Below, in pieces: positions 32,770-45,816 of a DNA stretch of 64,000 nt; position 1 is the first letter of the stretch; every line of letters starts with the position of its first letter. The stretch is taken from the NCBI GenBank assembly GCA_950295325.1, contig OX485804.1, positions 25,546,001-25,610,000 of the forward strand. The letters are read 5' to 3'. The position numbers and the translations under genes are program-made. Under the pieces are notes generated by a model. It was not told where the DNA came from and did not search any database. It saw only the letters and a program-made list of their open reading frames with translations. Origin of the DNA: Polytrichum commune (Eukaryota > Streptophyta > Polytrichopsida > Polytrichales > Polytrichaceae).

Positions 32770-35557
32770 TTGATACATGTGCAACCGGTTTATGGGTTTG
32801 TTGGCTTTGTCTGTAGTATAGAGACTATGCATTGATTTCTATGTTTCAAGAGCAACTTTCCTAACCACTTTGCGTTCACACTTGGACATTACTTGTTCCT
32901 ATTATTTTTGGTCTAGTTCATTTAACGTGGATGGTGAAAGCTTGCATACGTTGGACAACTGACCAACTAATTCAACTACTAGTTAACTAGTTGCCTTTCA
33001 TAATTACAGTTGTTCGTGATTCGACCTGCCAAAAAATGTAGTTAATTATAGTTGTTCTAAAATGTAGTTAACTATAGTTATATACATCTAGTTGACTATA
33101 GTTGTTCCCTAAAATGTATTGAAATTTTTTTATTGACTACATTGGTTAAAGGCATAGTAAATAGCCATGAACTGGCATGAGCAAAGTATACAACTACAAT
33201 TATAGTCTTTCATAAGAAAGGATAGAGCCTCACGGTTCTACCGTTTTCTTGTTATGTTTAGCACTCACTCGACCCTATAAATGTCATGATGGTTTGTTGT
33301 TGAAGTTAAATAAACAAGGATTTTAAAAGGCGGAGTAATGTTTTAAACTATGTGATCACATGAAGAGAGGGGAAAAACTTCCATTGGGGCTCTTCCAACT
33401 GCCATTCTAGAACTTGAAGTGGCTAAGGTTCATGATTTGCAATCGCAGGCCGTATGAGAATATGCTAACTACTTGATGTACAAGACTCGGGGACGGAGTG
33501 ACCCTGGACCTAACTGCAGAGGATGCTTGAAAATGGATGAACACATCCAAACCCCAACGGAGACGGGGGGTTTTCATCTACGCCACCGCGTGTTATGCGA
33601 GTCATAATGGAGCCCAAGGAAAGATGGAAATGGATGGATGAAACCGGAGAAAGTCAACAGAACCAACTTGAGGCAATCAAGCACCCTCGGGTATTATTAT
33701 GTATGCAGGTACATACATAAACGTAAGTACCCGCTAGTTAAGTTAGTACTCTACTATGCCTCTAGATTCCATGCAAAATAAATCAAACCCTTTTTCTTCC
33801 AAAGGTGGTGGTCATTCATGTTTGCGTTGAATGCCTTGTAGTATCTCCATTTATACACTCATCAAAGGGTCCTGCTCTTCTTTCTTTCTTTTTTCTTGGG
33901 GGGGGGGGGGTGTCACATTGCTATTTGGGTAAATTATAGTGATACTTACCATGAGGAGGGTGAAAATGTAGAGGAATGTCATATAGACTTGGGGGGGGGG
34001 GGGCAATAATGATAAGTTGTATCAAGTTAAGGACTAAAGGTTTGTTTCAAACTATAGTGAGGAAATCCATTGGTCAAGAATTGCAAGGGAATGGAGTAAT
34101 ATGATTGGCTACATGTTGGGTTCTTCGCTGGCCGGGGTTTACACTACGGCCAAGACTTTTCCAATGGAAGACTTTAAGTTCTAGATGGAAAAATGACATG
34201 GCTGCCAACATGGTAACACTTTTGCTAGGCGAGCTCTCTGGAGGTTGAATTTCTCGGGCAACCTCAAATCCTCGTACAAGGAACTTGGACTCTAGAGAAC
34301 TCCAACTTGAGGCATTTTATTTACTTATGTATCTGTGTTTCTTTCCATCTTGTCTGTCATTCTAATTTTTGCCTCAAATAACCTTGTCTTTGGTTAAAAC
34401 ATTTGACCGACTGGTGCACTTCTTCACCGTAGTCTAAGCTGACCCTAAATAAAAAGGACTCCTCACATTGCAAAAGGACTCTTGTTTGAGACGATATTAG
34501 TTGGTAAACTTACACATCATTGATCCAATTTGATGACAATATTTTGAATTATACGAAGTCTTGACTTATGAACCTAAGTAAGGTTCAAACTTAAAGCATG
34601 TTTACTATTGGAAAGAGCGTCAAGGACCGTGAATAAATGATGACATGTCCGGGGGTGGACTCTTTATACCATGTCTGAACTATTATGAGTGTACAAAGGG
34701 ATATTATATGAGGCATTAGCGTACTTGGAATACATAAGGGAGAGGTATTATTGTTCTATGGTGTGTACATCTAAAAGGCTACATAAAATAGAGTCAAATA
34801 TGCAATACACTTACAATCTATCTGAATTTTATGGGAGATATGTGACTCCTTCGTAATTACTTGAATTTAATGCTACTAAAATATGGTGAAAGAAAATCAA
34901 GTAACTCTTATTTGATGTTAAATCTATATAATCATATGTTCAATAATGAAAATATAATAAAAACAAACTGCTATAAAATTACCATATTTAACTCTACATA
35001 TTCTATCAGAGGATCCTATGATAGAATTCACCATGTTATAATTAAAGACTTGGACTTAGGCCAATTTCACTTAAATATCGGTTTTAGGTATATTACACAG
35101 GCCCTAGTTTGATGAAGAAATGATCCCACCATGGCTGATCAAAGTTTTGAGGTCCTTAAAACCAACATACCATACAACATTTCAACTAAGAAGAAGAAAC
35201 GTTGACCATGTGATCAGCGTGATTGGAATGCCCATTCGACCCACCCTTGGCATTAAACCCTTCATTTCAACTCACTTCTAAGTGGGGTCTTGTGGGGGAA
35301 GTCGAGGCCTTTTGAAGGGTTCGAAAACGATTTAAAACCTCGAAAAAACAGTTATTTCTCAACAATTAACTATGCCAACAATTGTTCCCTTGGATACGTA
35401 TTTCTCGACCCAAATTGTGTTAATAGAGTGTCATTTTGAGCAAGTGGAAGATACGGATAACAAACGGTCAACTAAATAATAAGGTTGTTGTGTTCTCATT
35501 GTGAAGGAACTAGATTAGGTTAAAATCAAGCTCAAGTCGACCTCGTAATAGCAATGA
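32770..35557. other. No gene; two G13 tracts
   Basis: No supported gene. At 32980-33210 there is a run of short repeats of 'TAGTTAACTATAGTTGTT' type. G13 tracts lie at 33898-33910 and 33991-34003, only 80 bp apart. The rest is featureless AT-rich sequence. Confidence 0.6.
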
Positions 35558-35785
35558 ACGGGGAGGACTGAGTGCTAGTTACAGATGAACTAGTTGAGTT
35601 CGAGAAATAATTGGTTGAAGTTCGAGACTCGAGGAAAAATACGCATCAATTTGGAGGAATCTATAGAATATATCTCAAATTGATAAAGAAAAACTAGAAG
35701 ATGTCAACATGTAATCAATTGGACTTGGAATCACCAACATCTTGACTGATTATGCCCAAAATTCTTGCCGGACACTGTCTAATAC
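35558..35785. mobile_element. Mutator-type MITE A, copy 2
   Basis: Shares with the other copies 'GTTACAGATGAACTAGTTGAG', 'GAGAAATAATTGGTTGAAGTT', 'GATGTCAACATGTAA' and 'GATTATGCCCAAAATTC'. Ends are decayed and no target duplication is visible. Confidence 0.7.
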
Positions 35786-35788
35786 TCC

Positions 35789-35865
35789 CTCCGTCCCAAA
35801 ATTATTGTCCTATTCCCTGGAGTTTAAAATCCCAAAATGTTTGTCCGACAAACATTTTGTTATTG
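35789..35865. mobile_element. Truncated Stowaway-type MITE
   Basis: It starts TACTCCCTCCGTCCCAAAAT, the typical Stowaway terminus, and continues 'TGTCCTA' and 'CCAAAATGTTTGTC' as in the complete copy at 62960-63070. The mirrored right end is missing. Confidence 0.7.
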
Positions 35866-36874
35866 TTATGTAACTGGAATAATAACCAGATTCATTGATG
35901 CATTAAGTGAAACCAAATACGTGAATAGCAATTTTGCATATCAATCAAAGCGTTTAGGCATCACTTAAGCCTTTACATAACAATGTTCAACAAGTCCTAC
36001 AAATTTCATCTCTCCCCCACCTTGGGTTGGCAAGGCCTCCGGACCTCCTGTCCTAGTAAAAATTTGATGACTTCTTAGGGCCACTTTACACTAGAGCTTG
36101 AGGGCCCTTCACCTCTGATATATAAAGTATGTGATTATTTGAGAAGTTGGAGATGGTCCAAGTTTACCTCATACTAGATCTTGAAGATTTTGGTGTAGTT
36201 ATGGCTTAAAACAACCAAAACCTAACGTACAAACTCTCAAGGAAGGCTTAAACTAATGTCTGTCACATGCATTTGTCACATTACAATTCATTAATTAGAC
36301 AAAAATGGATGATATCTCACTTTAAAATTACAAGTGACATGTCTTTCACTTCTCTTTCTCTCAAAGGTTCCTCTCACGACCTCTCTTTCAATATCTCATT
36401 CGGTCTTGTCTTTGGTTGTGATTTGCAAGATTATGTTCCCTCGTTGTAAAGTGTAACAATAGTCTTTGGTAACCATGATCTCTTTGAATATAACAATTGT
36501 CTTTGTAACTATTGGCCAATGCATCTTCGAATCATAACAAGTTCCTTCATTAATTGGTCAATGTTGATTCCAATGCAAGACAATTTGTTTGTTTGTTACT
36601 TCCAAGATTCAATTATGAGGTACAATTATGTAATTAATAACTAAATCCAAGGTCAAGCTATAGTCTTGGTTACCCTACACAACCTAGAACATTAACAACA
36701 ACAACAACAACAACAACAAGGGTAATACACAAGAGTGTAGTTAACATGGTTAGCTTACACTTCACTCTCATAAATCATAGTCCCTAGACTAGGCACCAAT
36801 CTAAGAATCTTACTTAACTTGAGGACAACTCATGTCTAAATCTCCTTGATAATCTAAAGTATATAGTCTCACCA

Positions 36875-37096
36875 ATGATCGGGGAGAACCGGCAGTTAGT
36901 TACAAATGAACCAGTTGAGTTTGAGAAATAACCGGTTGAAGTTCAAGATTGCAGGAAAATTACCAATCATTCTAGGGGAATTTATAGAATATACCCCAAT
37001 TCAATAAAGGAAAACCGGAGGATGTCAACATGTAACCGGTTGGACTTGCAAACACTAGGATCTCAACCAATTATGCCCAAAAATCTCCCCGACCAC
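36875..37096. mobile_element. Mutator-type MITE A, copy 3
   Basis: Both ends are visible: TGATCGGGGAGAACCGGCAG on the left and AAAAATCTCCCCGACCA on the right. The interior matches the copy at 43307-43535 read in the opposite direction. An (AAC)9 microsatellite lies just upstream at 36693-36719. Confidence 0.8.
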
Positions 37097-38783
37097 TCCT
37101 TCTCACTACTCCAAATGTTAACTTACAATATGTCATCCCCACAATTACCTAAATGATTATTATTCTTTTCTCATCATCTCGAGTTTGTAAAAGGGTTCAC
37201 TGATCTCAACTCCTACATGTTCACAAACAAGACTATAGTCTTTCTTTCAAATATACTTACACATTTAACATCATGATCCTTCATGCTTTTCACCTTTCAC
37301 ATGCTTCAACAATAGTCAAGTGGCCTCTCTCTCATGACCCTTGACCTTCTCTCTTGCTGACTCTTCTATTGTCTTTGACAAGAATTACAGCTACTTAAGT
37401 GGCTCCTAACCCAAGTAACCCTTGGTAATGCTAACTCTCTTCCTATCACATGGTAACTCTACTATTCTCCATCGTCAATAATTTTTTTCTTTCCATGTTC
37501 ATTCAATCAACTCCTTATTCGCTCTGTCCAAATCAATCAAATAACTCTATTTGAGCTTGGGCATGCTATGGTTCGATGCATTCTATGCAATAACACCTTC
37601 CTTGGCCAATAGTTTAACTATGTTCTTCACTTTTGAGTAATCATTCAATCGCCACCTTCAACCAATGGTTTTACATTTGCTCTTAAGCTTCCAACGTACG
37701 TTTGACATTTTGTTGATAGTTTCATTCATTCACTCAAATTAAAATTGACTTATACTTCCTCTCCTTTACGCTAAAGAATTCCTAACTCTCAAACAATGAC
37801 TTTACAATACTCGTAATGACTGAGTAATTGTTGGACACTTAGCCAATAGTTTTACTTAATTACTTGCAACCAAATTCAATTTGATTCTCCTCAACTTAGA
37901 GCATTATTCATTTATGCAATTGCCTTCACTTTTGTTTTAACACATGATCAATTTTAGTTTGATCCCACTTGATTATCAAACAAATGTTCTCACAAATTCA
38001 CACTCTCGCAACTTCAATCAACTTTTCTCAATCTCAATTCTCTAACACTTAGACAACTCACTCATAATTTCCATTCACTCAATCAACTACAACTAATTCA
38101 CAAGACAATCATGCACACTTCCATACATCAAGAAAATAGTTTAGCTAGCCATCAACATTGAGGTATGACTCATATTCAGAACAAGAATAAACTTAATCTC
38201 AAGGTTGCAATCACTGTGGTGATTGCTAGTTGTTCTACAAAAAAATAATTTAACTACTATCCTCACACAATCCTTGTGTCGAGAGAGACCATACCATTGA
38301 GTTCAATGATGTGCTCAATTTAGTCTAAGGGAATGTATATGTTGTCCGTCTCCCCTTGTCTCCTCATGGCGAGGTGAGGAAGAAGATAGTTCTAGCCAAC
38401 TAGGGGCTCCTAAGCTCATGATTATAATTTTAACCGCCTAAACTGTCCATAGTTCACTACTTTCATCTATTAAAGTACAATCTTCATCTACACATCACTA
38501 AACTGTCTAGAGTGAAACTCTTAGCCTAAACTTTTGGCTCACACTTGGAGACCTAAGAAAACATGAATGGATGAAAATCTACATGGCATCCTACACAGTA
38601 GAGAGTGGATAATGTTTCATGGTTTATTGAATATTACATTTGGCCCATCAAAAAGAAGTGGGTCTAATGCAAAACTAGGGGTCGTGGCAATCACTTAGAA
38701 TGTTTATGAGTGGAATAAAAAGAGAATCTTTCCATGGTGAGGATCCAAACCCGAACATATGTTGCAGTCCCTCAACATGATTT
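37097..38783. other. No gene
   Basis: AT-rich sequence, strongly pyrimidine-biased on the plus strand, with no open frame above about 60 codons that looks coding and no recognisable element. Confidence 0.6.
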
Positions 38784-38912
38784 CACTTGCACTTCACACT
38801 AAGATCGAGGGCCCCATCCATTGCAGAACTGGATTTCCATTTCTCATGGTATGGCCTTTGAATGATTTTCAAGGTCACGGCTCTTGGTTTGTGTGTAAAG
38901 TGGCCCTTAGGG
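38784..38912. mobile_element. Short relative of element B (~130 bp)
   Basis: The left end is GCACTTCACACTAAG. The right end, on the other strand, is GGGCCACTTTACACACAAACC. The inner 'GGTCACGGCTCTTGG' matches the right part of the 500-bp element at 29735-30234. Confidence 0.55.
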
Positions 38913-38914
38913 CC

Positions 38915-41277
38915 AGTTCACATGGGGTCTTGAGTCCTAAATTCCAATTCACTTGAGGTCAACCCTCACAATCTCAACCATCGAAAGCATGTAAGTGGGG
39001 ACTTACCACTTCACACAAAGTCCCAAGTCTTAAGTCCCAAGTATGTCATGAATGCCTACAGGGCAACACTTTCTGAAGGTGAGACGTGGGACTTGTGTTG
39101 AGAGTTGGGTCGAGCAACAAATCAGACCCAACTTGCAACACACATCCCGTTATTTTTTTACATAAAATAATCAAGATCTCATTTTAAAATACATACTTCT
39201 ATGGGCTGTAGAACCAATTTTTTGGCTATCGCCTAGCCGGACGAGGCGAATTCAGCTTTTTGATGGAATTCATCCGGCTATTAGCTATGGAAGACCAATC
39301 AATGTGAATATGAAGGGCTATCGCCGTTTTGGAAACGGTTACAAGGCTAACCGACTGTCTCTCTTCCTCGGCTCTATGAGGAGAGGGCAGCCTAGGTAGA
39401 AGTCAGGCTATTCTCACTTTGTAAAATCTCACATAGTCTCAAGTAGCGTTAGCGATAGGCAAGATAAGCAGCAACATTCGGTGATCGAAGTTGACTAGCG
39501 ATTAGGCAACTGAATAGAATAGTATTAGAGGCGAGTCAGATTAGAGGAGCCGTGAGATGCGGACTTCGGAAGAGTCTGAACTTGGACCTTGAAATAGAAA
39601 TGTGAACTTAAGATTATAATCTGAATGTGGTTGGAAAAGTCAGAAGTGTACGTGCGAGTATGAGATATATGCATAAAGTAGAGATTGTGTCTCAGTGATG
39701 TAAGCAATTGACAGTTGAATGCGAATCAGGCGAGTAATCTGGTGGGAAGTAAGCAGTAAACCGAAAGAGTGAAAAGTGATTCTACAGAAAGAAGGAAGTA
39801 AAAGCTATATTGGGCAATAGGCCGGAAAGAGAGAAAGATTGAAGTATGATTCTGTGAGAGTAAAGTCTGTAAAAGATGGATAGTGTATGAGGACATGAGA
39901 GCAACCTGTTAAGGGCAATAGCAGTTTGAATGGAAGTCACTTGATCGCAGGGATGCAGAAACTTGAGTCCAGTGTGACAGCCCAGGTAAGTCAGGAAGGG
40001 TTGAAGTTTTGAGTGTGTGCATAAATCGGTATTGTCAAAAGTCAGGGTGTAGTCAAATCCTTAAGGGCAATAACCGAGAGAACATTGAGTGATCTGAGAG
40101 ATCAAAGAAGTGTATAGGCTGTGAGAGCATTAGGCCATCATCAAAGAGCGTTAATCAGGCTATGATCAGAGAAACAGAGAGATAAAGCATTGGCTATGGA
40201 CAGCAGTCAACACGCCATTACCTGAGAGTCCGTGAGAGATAAGGATGAGTTATCTGAGAGAGGCGATCACCTGGTAGTGAGTGAGATAATTAAATTAGGC
40301 CAAAGCATCAGAAAGGCAAGTCGTCAAAGTGAAGACTGTGTAGGTTGAGAGGCCTGGGATGGGCGAGACAACCTCCGAGAGAGACTAAGTGGCCATAGCC
40401 AGGTCCAAGGTAGGGAGCCTGAGAGACGAGAGTAGTCATTACCCGGCAATACCGAGGTAGGATATCGCCAGAGTAGACCATGTTTACGAGAGGGAGAGAT
40501 GAAGGCAAAGCGTTAGTAGCTGGTAGGCCATAGGCTGACAGGCTTTACCTGAGGAGGAGGAGACGTTACCAGCAACGAGTAAGGTGAATTCTTGTGTAAG
40601 ACTGAGTAAAAGTAACAGATTAAAGCCTTAACATAGGATATCGCCTAGCTTACTATGCATTGCTTTATGTATTGACAATGTGGGTGAATTTTGAGATGAG
40701 TAGCCAGGTACACCGGAAGAACAAGATGATGGCTACTGGTTCCGCGACACGAACATGATGGTTGTAAGTTAACCGAAGAATTAATTAAATCGTTGAATTA
40801 CGCAAATGTGCATTCAAATGAGTAAAGACTATGCGGTTACTAAGACATTACCCCGGACTTTGTCCAGAGTATGAGCCATTGACAATTTGCCGAGCTTTTG
40901 AGCTTCATAACTGACATAGGTCGAAAACCATAGAGTGATAGAACACTTTCCTTTGAGATAGGACAGACAACACTCACGACTGAACCTACACATATGAATC
41001 AATAAGGATGGGAAATGAGGAAATAAGTTAAGATTGGAGAGCATAAACAATGAGAATTAACCATAATGTTATTAAGAACCTTAAACCAATGTGACATTAA
41101 CCCAGGTTATAGACACTATCTCAGTCTTCCCGGAGACTTTGTTCCCTGGGTTTTGTTGTTTTGAGCCATAGCAAAAACTTACTACATGGGCTCTAGGGAC
41201 CCAACAGTTGGAACTTTGCCTCCACATTGGGACTTGATCATAGGAGTGGGACTTGGGACTTGGGACCTCATGTGAAC
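38915..41277. mobile_element. MITE C ('GGGACTT' family), split by a 1,980-bp insertion
   Basis: The left end is AGTTCACATGGGGTCTTGAG. The right end on the other strand is GGTTCACATGAGGTCCCAAG. Removing 39207-41186 leaves about 380 bp, which aligns with the reverse complement of 62607-62959: shared 'AATTCACTTGAGGT', 'GAGAGTTGGGTC', 'AGACCCAACT' and 'ATAATCAAGAT'. Confidence 0.75.
39207..41186. mobile_element. 1,980-bp TG...CA element (solo-LTR-like) nested in MITE C
   Basis: It starts TGTAGAACC and ends CTTACTACA. TGGGC lies on both sides (39202-39206 and 41187-41191). TG...CA ends with a 5-bp duplication are the signature of an LTR-retrotransposon, and the lack of coding or a second LTR suggests a solo LTR. 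The first 30 bp also loosely mirror the last 30 (TTTTTGGCTATCGC against TTTTTGCTATGGC), so a DNA transposon is an alternative. The interior is purine-rich and repeats GGCTAT/GGCCATA-like words. Confidence 0.6.
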
Positions 41278-43306
41278 CAACTCCTTAGCATACCATTTGT
41301 CACCTTGTTGGAGTGGAGTCAATTTTCACCCTTGAATTTATTTTTTTACTTCACACGTTCTTTAACTCACCTTGTTGGCCACCATTGAACCAACATTTAC
41401 GCACAACCAAATTTGGGTTGTTACTTCATTATGGGTTGGGGAGGGACAAGATTCATGACCAATTAAGCCTTTGATTTATCGTACCTCGCCTCCCCCGTCC
41501 CCACGAAAGGCGACGTGCCTTTGGGACGCATAGAAGCAAGCCACGCTAAGGAGGCTTTCAGTGCTATTTAGGAGGCCAATTTAAATGGCTTTGTACCGGA
41601 ATAGGGGTCTTCAAGGGCCGGGGACTCCAAAAGGCTGGCCACCATAAAGGTCGTCGGAACATAAGGGAAGGGAAGGGAAGGGAAGGCCCCTTCCCACTTG
41701 ATTTTAGCTAAGCCTAAAAGTTGGTTCCAAAAACACGGCCTTCACACCATCGACACTATTTAGTCCCAAGTCTAGTTGGCAAATGATGTGGCATGGTTTA
41801 CAAGTGGAGGTTTTAAGCCTCCAGCACCGACCCTCCCATCGGTACCTAGACGTGAGGCAAGAATGTAGGACCTTTGAAAGCGTCGCCTCCTACCCTTGTG
41901 ATTGGTTGTTTTTAGTCTTAGTTGTGAGGGCACGAGGCTCCGTTAACAAAAACCGATGGTAACGTAGATGAGTAGCAAGGCATTTGGGGATGGGACAAAA
42001 CCTATCCAACATTTCATTGCTTGATAGATAAAATAATGAACATGTGTGAAAGCTACTTAACTAAAACCTACTCGACAATCTCCGGAGCAAGTTCTTGTAG
42101 GTGCATTGGGATAGCCAGATGCCTTTGCTATAACTGAGAGAGTTGTACCCGGTTTTTAGGAAAGACTTTGGTTATTTGGTAAAGTCAGGTGGGAAGGGGG
42201 GCACTAGTACTACACTATGTAGGGTATTTAGTGTCACGTCTGTAATAGTGCCCCTTACTGTATTCGGAGGTGTTCATTAGGTTCCAATGATGACCAACAA
42301 CTTCGTCGCTAGTGTCACCCCATGACACTTACTAATACTTTAGCGTGAGTTTGTTCAAAAGTGTTATGAGATAAGCGCCTATGTTGCACAACGGTCTACA
42401 AGTTGACTAAAGTGTACGCAAATGACGCTTGACATTAGTATGCTCAAGAATACCTTCCTCTTGCATACGAAACTATAAACACGTGACACTTGCCAATAAC
42501 ACCCTCAACAATATCTTCCTTTTCCCATGCACACTGAACGCAGTGGATGAGTGGTGGCAGGAACGGTGGAGATCTTAAATTGGTCAAATCCGACGGTCGA
42601 GAATGCACAGGCAACGTGGCCTCACCAGAAGCCAGAAGCTGCTTTCATCGCCCATAGACTTCTTCTCGAAAACAAAACTATCATCTCAAGTATCCCAATG
42701 CACCACGATTAATGTCACATATAAATATGTTTTCACTTCAAAAAATTGTTTATGTTGATGAATAGTATCATATTAACAATTAGACGACGTGACACTTTGA
42801 GACCTCTAGGCATCTAGTGTAGGCCCTTTGCAAATAGTGTGTGTGACACTTAATACCTTCAACGGTGGAGTACAGCCACTTACACTGAGGGGCTTGAAAC
42901 GACCGGAGCCAAATAAATAAAGGCTCACCACAATTTGAAGTACGGGCGAGGAGGAGTAAAGTGCCTACTACACAAGGGGGCCTCTTGATTGGGCTCTTTC
43001 TCTGCAATAACATCAAAATTCAATAACTAATTTCAAACTCGCTGAGAAATTAATAGCCACAAAGACCGGTAGTGAAATGTGAACTTGACCAGGGACCCGA
43101 GAGGCCATGGGACGGGAGACAGTCTGACCTGAGAACTGTAACAGTCTGGGAGGCAGGCATGCCTAATTCGGTTACCTTGCTTGTTTAAATCAGACACTTA
43201 GATTTGGGTGGTATGTGGTGCCCTAGGCTGAATCACATTTGTGTGCGGCTGGGCCCCACCCCTCCCACACCTCCTTCATTGCCTGGTCTTCCTGCCTGCA
43301 CCTGCA
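41278..43306. other. No gene
   Basis: No supported gene. A (GGGAA)5 run is at 41666-41690. Short words around 'TGACACTT' recur between 42300 and 42860. No recognisable element. Confidence 0.55.
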
Positions 43307-43535
43307 CAGTGATCGGGGAGATTTTTGGGCATGAACGGTTTGAGATTTTAATGTTTGAAAGTCCAACCGGTTACATGTTGACATCCTTCGGTTTTCCTTT
43401 ATTAAGTTGGGGTATATTCTATAAATTCCTCTAAAACGATCGGTAATTTTGTTGCAGTCTTGATGAACTTCAACCGGTTATTTCTCAAACTCAACCGGTT
43501 CATTTGTAACCAACTGCCGGTTCTCCTCGATCATT
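43307..43535. mobile_element. Mutator-type MITE A, copy 4, complete (229 bp, 9-bp TSD)
   Basis: Flanked by GCACCTGCA on both sides (43298-43306 and 43536-43544). The left end is CAGTGATCGGGGAGA. The right end on the other strand is AATGATCGAGGAGAACC. A 9-bp target duplication is typical of Mutator-like elements. It is inverted relative to copies 1-3. This copy defines the family boundaries. No coding capacity. Confidence 0.85.
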
Positions 43536-43544
43536 GCACCTGCA

Positions 43545-45489
43545 TGGGTACTTTTTCTCGTTGGGAATCGATGTGACAACACCTGGTCAAAATTACAAAT
43601 ATCCAAGTTGATGTCACTTTCATTATATCCAAGTTAATTGATGGAGTTCCTTCACATGTCAAAGAAGCTTAATGGCTTAAGTGACCGGGTATTATCACAT
43701 TGGTTCCCAATGGGGAAGAGTTCCCACGCAAGTGCGAGCATGAAGACCGTGCAGTGAAGGAGGCGTGGGAGGGGCAGGGCCCAGCCAAACACAAATGTGA
43801 TTTAGCCGGGGCGTATGTGGTTGGGTGTGGCTTCAAGAACAGATACCATAATGATACGTGTTTAAAAGAGATTGAACTACGTGCGTAGAATGCGATAACC
43901 ATTTGAGGTTCAATACTTGGCATAATTAAGAGGACCTATGTGATCATTTAGCGAGCACAACACTCTTCACTTTGAGAATGAATAAGGTGTTCATACAAGC
44001 TCTAAAAACTACAAGGAAATTGGTCATGGAGTCAATTTGGATTTGTTGACTATCTCGTACCAATCGTGTGTTTCATATCCTAGGAGAAGTGGGGTAGCCA
44101 AAATTAATAACCATTTCATGTCCATCTAACCTTTAATGTGGACCAACATGCTTTAGCCTAGATTTTATTCATTTTTTACATATGAAGGTGAGATGGTTGT
44201 TGGAGAGGTATGTAGTAGGGCAGACAAACGTGTTAAGGAGGGGTTAGGGTTGGGGGCACCATGTGGCAACTGTCAGTTCTTAGACATAGTTGTCCCATCA
44301 TCCATCATCTAAATGTAGTTAATCCAAGGGCTAGGAGTCCAAGATCCAATAAAACCCTTGTTTGTCGAAGGGGGTAACATGTTGGTCACATGCAACCCTG
44401 GGGAGATCACAAGCTATATACTTTTGTAAACCACACATGGTCGAGGGTTTATTCAAAGATGGGATATTTATCTAAAATTCTTGAATAATTGGCACCCTAA
44501 TAGTAGATAGAAAGGTACTTTGAGGTGTTTTCAAGACCCTATGGTAAATTATATTAACACCATGAACTTATTTTATAGACTAAATTTTGTTTGTGAAATG
44601 TATTATATATATAAATTCTAGAATCTTAACATAAATCGATGTTAGTCCATCACAAAAGGACAATAATACATGAAAGGTACATGCCAATAAAATTGAGTGG
44701 TACCTAGTTGCAACACTTTTATGAAACTATCAATGACCACCCCAAGCTTGCCAATGTCTTAATTTGATGATTTATTTGTTAGTTGAGGCAACTTCTCATC
44801 CAATCCAAAGCCATTCATTGAACCCCACAAAAATTCTTTGTTCCTCCATATATAACAAACCCTACTTTATTAATAAAAATTGAATACTACCTATATTTCT
44901 CACCTATCTTATTCTAGATATCATATTGAATGGTTCATTTCATTTCAGCTATAGCAATTCCAAAATTTGTATAAAATTTTCCTCTCTTGAATTAAAAGTA
45001 CCTTGTAATTTTTCTCACGTGGTTTGATAAAATTTTGATAGTAACCTCCCCATGCATGCAACCAATATGTGAGTGCATGATGGCACCTAGTGGATGCCAC
45101 ATGAGCTCCACACGATTCTTATTTTGGAACAAACACGTCATTCTCAAAAGTGTCAATTTTGGTTTGGTGCAATTTGGCTACGTTTATGTTCAATTACATT
45201 AGGATTGGTGTGGATTATCCATTGAAAATATGTGGTGCTGTAATTTCTTGCAAAACATTCAACTTTATACCATCAAATATACCATAGGATCTTGGTAGCT
45301 TCGACACTAATTAATGAATTTAAAAAGTGAGAGTGCAACATTTCTTTTTCTTCTTGTTTTTGGCACAAATTGAAAATTCGATTGCAAGAAAGAACCCTGA
45401 ATACAGCCAACCCAGGTGAGCCAACGCAACTCAAGTGAAATCAACAAATATTGCCCATCTGCGGTTTATCCATCCAAGTGACAACTAAG
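43545..45489. other. No gene
   Basis: I see no gene, element end or strong repeat here. Confidence 0.55.
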
Positions 45490-45798
45490 TTACTCTAGGT
45501 CATAATAAGGTTTTTGACCCCCCCAAGTCAAACCGAACTCTTTAAGGACGTCCTCGTAGGCCACATCCGGGCCCTCTTCCAAATCCTTGAGAGTTTGTTT
45601 TCGTTCAATGCTACCATAATCATGCAAGGCGTCCCAAATGACTCGATGTCTTTTCTCAATGGGCCACTGCAAATTGTTAAAAATCAATTCATTTTGTTGA
45701 CGCCAGATAATCCACAGAACACCACTTCTAAAAAAGAACCAGATGCGACTAAACCATTTGAGTGTATTGCACAGAGGTTGATCAAACGAGAGTGCATC
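45490..45798 (-). pseudogene. LINE (non-LTR retrotransposon) ORF2 fragment, C-terminal region
   Basis: About 100 residues are open to a stop at 45490. The order FDQPLCN, KWFSRIW, LWIIWRQQNELIFN, QWPIEK, VIWDAL, DYG is the pattern of the zinc-binding-type region after the reverse transcriptase in plant LINE ORF2 proteins. A stop lies just upstream and no reverse transcriptase core is found, so this is a truncated relic. LINEs are usually truncated at the 5' end, which fits. Confidence 0.7.
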
Positions 45799-45816
45799 AT
45801 TTCACAAAATGAATGA

